DNA from: Granulicella sp.
GTDB taxonomy: Bacteria; Acidobacteriota; Terriglobia; Terriglobales; Acidobacteriaceae
Length of the DNA stretch: 42,503 nucleotides
Assembly (NCBI GenBank): GCA_003162875.1
Contig: PLUT01000108.1
Location: 2,215 to 44,717 of the forward strand
Direction of reading: 5' to 3'
The stretch's first letter is position 1. Each line of letters opens with the position of its first letter. The notes under the pieces are model-generated. The model did no database searches. It saw only the letters and a program-made list of their open reading frames with translations, and was not told the origin of the DNA. Positions 34,569-42,503 of the stretch are shown piece by piece. The position numbers and the translations under genes were made by a program.

Positions 34569-35186
34569 TCAGCGGTAGAGGCGATGGGTCTGGATGTAGT
34601 CGGCGACGGCAGGGGGAAGCAGGCCGGGGCATGGATCTCCGGCGTGCAGGCGTTGGCGGAGTTCGGTGGCAGAGACGTCCTCGTGCACGGTGGTGAGGAG
34701 GTGGACGCGGCTGCGCTGTGCGGCGGTGAGGGCGAACTCGGGGCGTGTGAGGAACTCGGGCTTGAGGGGGAAGTCGGGGCGGCTGACGACGATCCATTCG
34801 GCAAGCTCGAGCAGGCGGTCGGGCGAGTGCCAGTTGCGCAGGCTGAGGAAGCTGTCGGCGCCGGTGAGGACGAAGAGGGTTGCGGCGGGAGCCTCGCGGG
34901 CAAGCGCGGCGAGAGTGTCGACGGTGTAGTTGGGGGCGCCGTCGGGGCGGGGCGCGTCGACGCTGGACACGGCGAAGCGGGGGTCGGCTGCGGAGGCGAC
35001 GGCGAGCATGGTCATCGCAAGGCGGTCGGCGAAGGTGGCGGGGGGGGACTCGGCCTTTAAGGGCTGGCGGCCAACCGGGGCGAAGAGGACGCGGTCGAGC
35101 GCGAAGGCACTGGCCGCCGCGGAAGCCAGTGCCAGATGGCCGCGATGAATGGGGTCGAATGTGCCGCCGAAGAGGGCTACGCGCAT
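34569..35186 (-). CDS. nadD: Nicotinate-nucleotide adenylyltransferase
   Basis: MRVALFGGTFDPIHRGHLALA; GAPNYTVDTL; VLTGADSFLSLRNWH; DVSATELRQRL. Confidence 0.94.
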   Translation of the reverse strand: MRVALFGGTFDPIHRGHLALASAAASAFALDRVLFAPVGRQPLKAESPPATFADRLAMTMLAVASAADPRFAVSSVDAPRPDGAPNYTVDTLAALAREAPAATLFVLTGADSFLSLRNWHSPDRLLELAEWIVVSRPDFPLKPEFLTRPEFALTAAQRSRVHLLTTVHEDVSATELRQRLHAGDPCPGLLPPAVADYIQTHRLYR

Positions 35187-35205
35187 TCTGGTTATGCTAC
35201 GGCAT

Positions 35206-35907
35206 CTACCGGCTGTGGAAGTCGAAGCGGTAGGCGAGGCCGGTACGCAGCGTGATCAGGTAGTTGCTGGACTGGGAGTTTGGATTGGCTACGCATGGGA
35301 TGGCTACTCCGGCAAGGGTGTAACCACAGATAGCGCCTACCGGGCTGACAATGGTACCCGAATTGGAGTACATGCCCGCGCCGTAGTTGGCGAGGAAGCC
35401 GACGTTGACTTCCACCACGCGCCAGTCAAAGCTCTTGGAAATCTTGCGGTCTGCGCCGATGCCGAACTGATAGACGAAGTTGTTGGAGTAGTGGGTTGCG
35501 AAGGGAATCCTGGTGTGACCGATGCCGAATCCGCCCTCGACGAAGGGTGTGGTCTGCCAGAAGGCCCTTTTGCTGGCAACGCGAAGGCTGAAGATGCCGT
35601 CCTCGCGGTCAATCTGAGACCCGTAAATGTTGTCGCGGTAGACGTCTCCGCGGGCGTCGATGCCGACGACGATGGGGCCGGTGTTGAGCTTGCCGAGCCG
35701 GGGCAGATGAGTAACGTCATAGTAAACGCCATAGCTGGGCCCAAAGAGAAATGGACTGTCGACGTTGCCATGAGGCCCGGGATTTGCGTAGATGCCCGTC
35801 CGAGTGAATCGCTGGGCATCGAAGGTGACATAGACTCCGGATTGGGCATAAGCAGCGGCGGAAGCGAGGGCGATGGCGAGAACAGTAGCAATGGATCGCA
35901 GTTTCAT
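35206..35907 (-). CDS. Outer-membrane beta-barrel protein, copy 1
   Basis: MKLRSIATVLAIALASAAAYAQ signal; alternating aromatic strands; terminal RTGLAYRFDF. Confidence 0.75.
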   Translation of the reverse strand: MKLRSIATVLAIALASAAAYAQSGVYVTFDAQRFTRTGIYANPGPHGNVDSPFLFGPSYGVYYDVTHLPRLGKLNTGPIVVGIDARGDVYRDNIYGSQIDREDGIFSLRVASKRAFWQTTPFVEGGFGIGHTRIPFATHYSNNFVYQFGIGADRKISKSFDWRVVEVNVGFLANYGAGMYSNSGTIVSPVGAICGYTLAGVAIPCVANPNSQSSNYLITLRTGLAYRFDFHSR

Positions 35908-36227
35908 CGGTGTTCCTTTTGCGAAGAGTTTGGGGCACCGATGAGCATATAGAACTAGAAGGGCAATGTCAGCAACAAATTTCTATAGCGGAAAGATTTC
36001 CGCGGCGGAAAATGGGCGGGGGGCCAGTTGTGGCGCGGCCTCCAACCGCTCCTTGCAGGAGTTTTCCGTTCTCCCGGGGCAGGATTCAAGCAGGCCCGAG
36101 GAGGCTCCTTTTCGGGGTCGGGGACGTGATGCCCGACCGGGCTTGCGGACGGGCCGAGACCCCGGCAATCTCCGAAGCGGGGCGATCGAACTGGTTGCCG
36201 GCTGCGCCCGCAGCCAGATTTGGAAGG

Positions 36228-36836
36228 CTAAAAGCGGAAGACGAGGCCGGTGCTGAAGTTAACCAGCTTCGACGGGGGGATGGCAACGGTTCCCCCGGCG
36301 CCCACTGTGGCGCTGGAGACCGTCGTCAGAGCGCCGTAGCCGATCTCCGCCACGCGCCACTCGACATGCTTCGCGATGGTGTAATCGACCCCGCCGAAAA
36401 AGGCATAGTCGACTTTGCTGATGTGCAGGGTTGCGCTGGGGGGCTTGGTGACACCTTCGCCGATGGTGGCCTCGAGGTAAGGCCGGAAGGGCCGGCTGAA
36501 CGGCTTGCCGGAGACGCGCAGGCCTACCAGGAAGTTGCGCAGCATGGCGTTGTTGGCGTGCAGGTCGGAGAAGCGCACATCGAAGCCGGTGTCGAGCTTG
36601 CCGGAATGAAGGAAATCGTAGTATCCGCCCAGGTTATAGCCATAGAACACATTGGAGGTCGAGTTTTGGCCGAGGAAGGCATAGCTGTTGCCGTTGCCGT
36701 TGAGGTTGTCTCCGGTGTCGACGACCGAGTTGCTGACGCGAATGGCAATGGGGTTGAAGTAGAGGCCAACCTGGGCGTGGAGGGCGACCGTCGTCAAGGC
36801 GAACGCGACGACAGTGGCAAGGTACCGAAGCTTCAT
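36228..36836 (-). CDS. Outer-membrane beta-barrel protein, copy 2
   Basis: MKLRYLATVVAFALTTVALHAQ signal nearly identical in layout to copy 1; terminal FSTGLVFRF. Confidence 0.75.
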   Translation of the reverse strand: MKLRYLATVVAFALTTVALHAQVGLYFNPIAIRVSNSVVDTGDNLNGNGNSYAFLGQNSTSNVFYGYNLGGYYDFLHSGKLDTGFDVRFSDLHANNAMLRNFLVGLRVSGKPFSRPFRPYLEATIGEGVTKPPSATLHISKVDYAFFGGVDYTIAKHVEWRVAEIGYGALTTVSSATVGAGGTVAIPPSKLVNFSTGLVFRF

Positions 36837-37101
36837 TAGGAATCCTCAAAAAGATTACGCTGACGCCGCCCACAGGACGGCACAGATACAAGTCTATAGA
36901 AAGATTTGCGAAAGCATGAGCGACTCCGGACGGAATCGCAGTTTACGGGCGGGGACAGGCGGATCAGGGCAGACGAAGAACGATGCCGGAACTGACCACG
37001 GCGCAGGCACAACGCGCGCGGGTCGCCGGGGCGCCAATTCATTGCCGGTGTCACGTGGGATGCGGCGCGCGACTCGAAGGGAGGCTTGCCTGCGCAGGAT
37101 T

Positions 37102-38235
37102 TTATCGGGCGCGGCCGCGGGCGTTGGGTCTGGGCGGGGGATAGGCAGGTTTGCGCTTGGCTGGCTTAACCGAGGCGGCTCGGGGTTCGTCGAGGTCGAC
37201 GGGCTTTGGGCGATGCACGGCGACCAAGTCGGCGATGGCGAACTTGAGCGGGTCGATGCCCTGGCCGGTGACGGCCGAGATAGGAAAGAACGGGAGCTTG
37301 CGGCGCTTGGCGAAGGCGGCGAGCTTCTTGAGCTTCGCCGGGTCGGCGACGTCTATCTTGGCGGCGACCAGCAGGGTGGGTTTGGCGGCCAGCGCCGGAT
37401 CGAAGGACTTCAGTTCGGCGGTGATGATGCGGAAGTCGGCGACGGGGTCAGGGCGGGCATTTCCTTCGGCCCCGGCGCTTGAGTCGGAGACATCGACCAG
37501 GTGGACGATAACCGAGGTGCGTTCGATGTGTTTGAGGAACTGGATGCCGAGGCCGTGGCCGAGGTGCGCGCCCTCGATGAGGCCCGGGAGGTCGGCGACG
37601 GTGAAGGACTCGGTGTGAGGAAAGTCGCCAACCTGGACGACGCCGAGGTTGGGTTCGAGGGTGGTGAAGGCGTAGTTGGCGACCTTGGGGCGGGCGGCGG
37701 AGAGGCGGGAGATGAGGGTTGACTTTCCGACGTTTGGATAGCCGACCAGGCCGGCATCGGCAAGCAGACGAAGTTCGAGGCGGTAGCTGCGCTCCTCGCC
37801 GGGGCGGCCGAGCTCGTGTTCGCGGGGGGCCTGGTGGGTGGGCGTGGCGAAGTGCTGGTTTCCGCGTCCGCCGCGTCCGCCGCGGGCGATGAGGATGGTC
37901 TCGCCGGGGTGGGCGAAGTCGTGGACCAGCTCGCCGGTCTGGTCGTCGTAGAGCATGGTTCCAACCGGGACATTGAGGATGGTGGGCTCACCGGACTGGC
38001 CGGAGCAGTTGGAGCCGAGTCCGTGTCCTCCGCGCTGGGCTTTGTGCTCGGGATTGAAACGAAAGTGGATGAGGGTGTTGTGGGAAAGTGAGGACGACAT
38101 GAGGATATCTCCGCCGTGGCCACCGTCCCCCCCGGAGGGTCCGCCGCGGGGAACGAACTTTTCCCTGCGAAATGCCATACATCCGTTGCCGCCGTCGCCG
38201 GCTTTGACGCGAATTCGAGCTTCATCGAGGAACAT
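37102..38235 (-). CDS. obgE: GTPase ObgE/CgtA
   Basis: [95 protein letters not shown]. Confidence 0.96.
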   Translation of the reverse strand: MFLDEARIRVKAGDGGNGCMAFRREKFVPRGGPSGGDGGHGGDILMSSSLSHNTLIHFRFNPEHKAQRGGHGLGSNCSGQSGEPTILNVPVGTMLYDDQTGELVHDFAHPGETILIARGGRGGRGNQHFATPTHQAPREHELGRPGEERSYRLELRLLADAGLVGYPNVGKSTLISRLSAARPKVANYAFTTLEPNLGVVQVGDFPHTESFTVADLPGLIEGAHLGHGLGIQFLKHIERTSVIVHLVDVSDSSAGAEGNARPDPVADFRIITAELKSFDPALAAKPTLLVAAKIDVADPAKLKKLAAFAKRRKLPFFPISAVTGQGIDPLKFAIADLVAVHRPKPVDLDEPRAASVKPAKRKPAYPPPRPNARGRAR

Positions 38236-38466
38236 TGTTTTCTTTCCAGTGTAACGGAAGCAGGATAGGCTTAGCGCATACCTTGATTTGCTGCAGCGTA
38301 ACCGGCGGGAACCTGTCCGCGAGGTGCGTATTTCCAATTTGGGCGATTTGAGCTCGATCGTAACCTCCTGTTGATTTGTAGATGCGAACATGGGATGCGA
38401 ATTGAGACAGCGAGTTACGAAGCAGTGTTGTTGAAGACGAGTCGAATGGAAGTTTTGGAGGAAGCG

Positions 38467-41400
38467 ATGCGAAAGAGTCTGTTGTTGTTGGTGTTCTCCG
38501 GTTTGTGTTTGTTCACGGTTTTAGCGAGGGGCCAGGCGACATTGGGCTCGCTCAATGGAACTGTTCTCGATCCTTCCGGAGCGGCCGTTCCCGCTGCCAC
38601 AATCACCGTTACGGACGCCGACATCAATGTGAGTCGAACCACAAAGTCGCAGGGCGACGGGTTCTTCCAGGTCTTCAACCTTCCTGTTGGCACCTACTCG
38701 GTTCAGGCTAGTCATGATGGATTCGAAACCCTCGATTTGATTGGTATTAGCGTGCAGGAGTCGCATGCGAGCACGGTGGCGGTCAATCTGAGGGTGGGCA
38801 AGACCACGACTTCCATCGAGGTTACGGCCAATCCCATGCTCAACGCGACCGATACCACCAACGGCTACACGCTGGACTCGCAACAGATCGGACTGACCCC
38901 CTTGGCGACGGGCAGCTTTACGCAGCTTGCGGTGCTGTCGCCGGGCGCTAACGCTGAATTACTGAGCGGTGTCGACACCAACGCGGGCCTGGGCAATCAA
39001 CCCATCTGGGCCAACGGCCAGCGCGACACGTCGAACACTTTTCAGGTGGATGGCGTGGATGCCAGCAACATCTTCAACGGCAAGACCTCCAGCAACGCAA
39101 GCTCGCAGCGCTACCAGTTCAACATCGGCCAGAGCACTGCGATCGGGGGCGAAACGCAGACCGGCACCTCGGCATACGGCTCGAACGGAAACAGTCTGCC
39201 GACACCTCCGCCGGAGTTCCTCCAGGAGTTGCGCGTCAACACCTCGATGTACGACGCCCAGCAGGGGGCAACCAGCGGGGCGCAGATCGATGCCAACACC
39301 GCAACCGGGACGAACAAGTTCCACGGCTCGGTCTATGGCGGATTCGCCAACAACTCGCTCAATGCCGACCCTATTTTCTTCAAGCAGGACGCCCTCCTCG
39401 CCCAGCAGGGTGTGGGCGCTTTTCCAAGCTATCTGGCGAACCCCGCGCTCCATCGTTGGAGCACGGGTGCCACGCTGGGCGGCCCGGTGCTGAGGGACAA
39501 GTTGTTTTTCTTTGTGGCCTATCAGCACCTCTACAACTCGGACCAGTCCACCGGCCTGAGCCAGATGAACGTTCCGATCGGCCTGACCAACGACCGCTCG
39601 GCCGCGGGTCTGACGGCAATGGAGAGCAATTACTACACCGAAAATGGGGCGTTGTATCCGCTTGGGACGCTGCCGAGCGGCTTCACATTGGACCCAACGG
39701 CGGCGGCGTTATTTCAGGCGACCCTGCCCAACGGCCAGTACCTGATTCCCACGGCTCAATCCACCGCGCTGTATGGGTACGGCGTTCCCGACGTCACGTT
39801 GGTCGGCACCTCTACGCTGGTCGGCGACCAGGCAACTGCGGCCTTGGATTACAACCTGTCCAAGACGGACCGTCTCTCATTCAAGTACTACTATCAGAAC
39901 GATCCGCTCAGTAAGCCCTTTGGCGTTTCCTCCTACGTCGGCGGATTTCCAGGCAGCACCTACAACGGCTCCAAAGTGGGCGCTATCGACAATACCATCT
40001 CCATCGGTCCGCGCCTGAACTGGGAGCAGCGGCTGGGCTATATCCGCATGGCAACCTACAGCTATTACAACCAGACGATCACCAACCCCGCCGGCACCGG
40101 ACCCACCTTCGGAATAACCAACCCGGTTCCCGGCGCACCCGCGCTCCTGCCAGCCTTTACCGTTTCCGAATTTGAGACCCCGGTCTCCGGCACGCCGACT
40201 ATGCGCATCGGACCCTACAGTAACTTCGCCAACACGGGGTATTACCAGAACCGCCTGAATCCCTCCACCAACGTGATCTTCACAATTGGACAGCACACCA
40301 TCGTTGCCGGGGGCGGATACAGCTATACGCAGATGAACGTCGAGAACAACCGCAACGGCATCATTCAGACTTCGGAATCCAACCTGACCAGTTTCCTCGA
40401 AGGGTCAGTGAAAAGTTCCAGTGTCCTGGAGACGATCGGCAGCGGACACAACCTTGCAGACCGCTACTATCGGACCAATGAGGGCGCGGCCTATGTGCAG
40501 GACAAATGGCAGGCAATGTCGAACCTGAGCATTACCGCCGGCGTTCGCTGGGACTATCACGGTGGATTTACCGAGAAGTATGGCAACTTCTTCAACTTCG
40601 ATCCCAGCGCCTATAGCGTCACCGGGACGGACCCGGGAGTGGGCGGCAGCGGCTTCACCGTGGTCAACGATGGTCTGGTGGTAGCCGGCAACAACCCAAC
40701 CGCTCCCACGCCCGGCACGAGTGCCTCCACCCTGAGCGGCCGCCAGTGGGGCATCTCGCCCCGCGTCGGGTTTGCCTGGTCGCCGGTGCGAGACCATGGA
40801 ACCGTCGTCATTCGTGGCGGCGCGGGCATTTACTACGACCGTGGGGAGTATTTCACCTACCTCTCGCCCCCGGCGGGCTCGGGTGTCGGCGGGCCGTTTG
40901 GCGTCACGCAACAATCTCCGCTGGTTGCCGCAGTTACTGGAGCCGGTACCAAGACGCTGGAGAATCCCCTGGGGACGGCTGGCGTTCTCACCTCCTCAAC
41001 AACCCCTCCCGCACCTGGAGTCAACCCAGCGATCCAACAGACTGCGCTGCAGAACGAGCTGAACTACATGACTCGAAGCGTAATCGTGAACCACAACAGC
41101 ATCCTGGGCTGCGGCGGCCCCGGAAACCTTGAGGACGATTGCACACAGACGCCGCTCTACCTGGGCGCGTACGACAAGAACAACGTCCTGCCCTACACCA
41201 TCAACTACACCCTGAACTTCCAGTGGCAGCCCAGGAATGACTTGGCGGTGACCATCGGTTGGACCGGAAACCGCGGGCGCCACGCTGTAATTCCGATTCC
41301 TTTCAACGAACCGCAGACCGCTACGCCCACCAATCCCGCGATGATTCAGGGAGCGCACCCGTACTCCAGCAACGAGACGTCGAGCTATGGCTATGACGTA

Positions 41401-42503
41401 CTGAACGGTACCACCACCTGCACCGGGTCGTATCACGACCCGTGCTCCATCCAGTCGGAACCCTGGTCGACCTACGACGGCGGCAACTCGGACTTCCGCG
41501 CCCCCTATGTCGGCTATAGCCCGTACTCCGCGCTGTTCGAGACGGTGGGCAACTCCGCCTACGACGCGCTGGAAACGCACGTGGACAAACGCATGTCCCA
41601 CAACTTCCTGGTGGGCGCGAGTTACACCTGGGGCCACTCTCTCGATGAACAAAGCGACCTCGGGATATTCTTCACCGGCAACGATCCGGCCCATTTGCGG
41701 AACTCATGGGCGTCCTCCGACTTTGACCGCAGTCAGGTGTTCTCAGCCAACTTCCAGGCGTTGATGCCCAACGTAATTCACGACCACTCGTGGATGTCCT
41801 ACGTAGCCAACGACTGGAGCTTGACCGGCATCGCCATTCTGCAGAGCGGCGAACCGTTCTCGCTGTATGAGTTCAACGGCGCCGTTGCGAGTGCTCAACT
41901 CGGCTACTATCCCAGCCTGGTCAATCCGATTCTTCCAATCAAGAATCCCAGCAATCCGAAGTCGGCTTTGACCGGAAACCCAGGCAGGTTCCGCGGGACA
42001 GGCGGTGCCTATATCCCGGCGATCGACCCGAACCAGATTGCCATTCAGTACCTTACTCCGGGGCAGAATGGCGTTCCTACCGCAGCCATGGGTGGGGCAA
42101 CCGATCCTGTTGACGCGTACGAGACGGCCTTTGCACCCGGCGACCAACGCAACATCTTCCGCCAGGCCGCGCAAAAGCGGGTAGATATCTCGGTCCGGAA
42201 GCAGTTCAAGGTTTCGGACAGGCTCAACCTGCAGTATGGCTTCAACGTCTTCAACCTGTTCAATACCACTAGCATGGATGTTCCCCAGAACAATACCCAG
42301 CTCGGTCAAGGAGGGGCGTGCGGGAACAATTACTTGACCGGAGGGTCTACGCCCAACGGGGACTGCACCGGTGGCTACGAGAAGTACGGCATGGTGGTTA
42401 CCGACCAGACCGATCAGACCAAGGCGACGCTGGGACCGGTCGGTAGCGGAACTGCCGGTACGAATCTGTACCAGTTGCCGTACACCAATGGAACTTCAGG
42501 CAA
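38467..42503 (+). CDS. TonB-dependent receptor (Oar-like, carboxypeptidase-regulatory N-terminal domain), truncated by window end
   Basis: [52 protein letters not shown]...; [25 protein letters not shown]; frame stays open to the edge ([15 protein letters not shown]). Confidence 0.9.
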   Translation, partial: MRKSLLLLVFSGLCLFTVLARGQATLGSLNGTVLDPSGAAVPAATITVTDADINVSRTTKSQGDGFFQVFNLPVGTYSVQASHDGFETLDLIGISVQESHASTVAVNLRVGKTTTSIEVTANPMLNATDTTNGYTLDSQQIGLTPLATGSFTQLAVLSPGANAELLSGVDTNAGLGNQPIWANGQRDTSNTFQVDGVDASNIFNGKTSSNASSQRYQFNIGQSTAIGGETQTGTSAYGSNGNSLPTPPPEFLQELRVNTSMYDAQQGATSGAQIDANTATGTNKFHGSVYGGFANNSLNADPIFFKQDALLAQQGVGAFPSYLANPALHRWSTGATLGGPVLRDKLFFFVAYQHLYNSDQSTGLSQMNVPIGLTNDRSAAGLTAMESNYYTENGALYPLGTLPSGFTLDPTAAALFQATLPNGQYLIPTAQSTALYGYGVPDVTLVGTSTLVGDQATAALDYNLSKTDRLSFKYYYQNDPLSKPFGVSSYVGGFPGSTYNGSKVGAIDNTISIGPRLNWEQRLGYIRMATYSYYNQTITNPAGTGPTFGITNPVPGAPALLPAFTVSEFETPVSGTPTMRIGPYSNFANTGYYQNRLNPSTNVIFTIGQHTIVAGGGYSYTQMNVENNRNGIIQTSESNLTSFLEGSVKSSSVLETIGSGHNLADRYYRTNEGAAYVQDKWQAMSNLSITAGVRWDYHGGFTEKYGNFFNFDPSAYSVTGTDPGVGGSGFTVVNDGLVVAGNNPTAPTPGTSASTLSGRQWGISPRVGFAWSPVRDHGTVVIRGGAGIYYDRGEYFTYLSPPAGSGVGGPFGVTQQSPLVAAVTGAGTKTLENPLGTAGVLTSSTTPPAPGVNPAIQQTALQNELNYMTRSVIVNHNSILGCGGPGNLEDDCTQTPLYLGAYDKNNVLPYTINYTLNFQWQPRNDLAVTIGWTGNRGRHAVIPIPFNEPQTATPTNPAMIQGAHPYSSNETSSYGYDVLNGTTTCTGSYHDPCSIQSEPWSTYDGGNSDFRAPYVGYSPYSALFETVGNSAYDALETHVDKRMSHNFLVGASYTWGHSLDEQSDLGIFFTGNDPAHLRNSWASSDFDRSQVFSANFQALMPNVIHDHSWMSYVANDWSLTGIAILQSGEPFSLYEFNGAVASAQLGYYPSLVNPILPIKNPSNPKSALTGNPGRFRGTGGAYIPAIDPNQIAIQYLTPGQNGVPTAAMGGATDPVDAYETAFAPGDQRNIFRQAAQKRVDISVRKQFKVSDRLNLQYGFNVFNLFNTTSMDVPQNNTQLGQGGACGNNYLTGGSTPNGDCTGGYEKYGMVVTDQTDQTKATLGPVGSGTAGTNLYQLPYTNGTSG

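Noticed and set aside
35040-35047. G8 homopolymer in nadD as a phase-variation tract
   Set aside because: Short tract in an expected essential gene; encodes a normal Pro-Pro stretch (ESPPATF) and needs no special explanation.
1-42503. tRNA, rRNA, prophage or intact insertion sequence
   Set aside because: No cloverleaf-like sequence, rRNA signature, transposase, integrase or phage structural gene was recognised; a tRNAscan/ISfinder run would be needed to exclude them formally.

Overview
The window is about 42.5 kb of high-GC chromosome. Gene content (Oar-like TonB receptor, PL10-type pectate lyase, Skp/OmpH tandem, fabZ-lpxA-lpxI) and repeat style suggest an Acidobacteriota (Terriglobia-like) genome; the taxonomy is inference. 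Most of it is ordinary housekeeping: tsaD (partial), cca, kdsA, lepA, mltD-like transglycosylase, lpxI, lpxA, fabZ, nnr, tsaE, glmM, xseA, nadD, obgE, and a TonB-dependent receptor running off the right edge. Accessory content includes two RelE/HigB-type toxin-antitoxin modules, a divergent TraB/Tiki-like ORF, an orphan 380-aa protein, tandem TIM-barrel and OmpH paralogs, a Lys/Ala histone-H1-like protein and an unlisted 42-aa candidate lipoprotein. The most interesting signals are small repeats. (1) Three copies of a palindromic element, CACCCCAGCGAGC-(loop)-GCTCGCCGGGG(A/G)CCCGG, lie inside intact reading frames, two in nnr and one in a methyltransferase gene, resembling Rickettsia-type in-gene palindromic elements. 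(2) Two copies of a composite element (C/G tract plus two 25-bp units at 29-30 bp period, consensus near GCAAAATCTTGAAAACAAATGGGTT) sit directly 5' of minus-strand genes; one copy appears to supply the N-terminus of lpxI. (3) A hairpin repeat, ATTCTGACYC-TTC-GRGTCAGAAT, shows a compensatory base-pair change between its two copies. No tRNA, rRNA, CRISPR array, prophage or intact IS element was recognised. All calls are by eye, without database searches.
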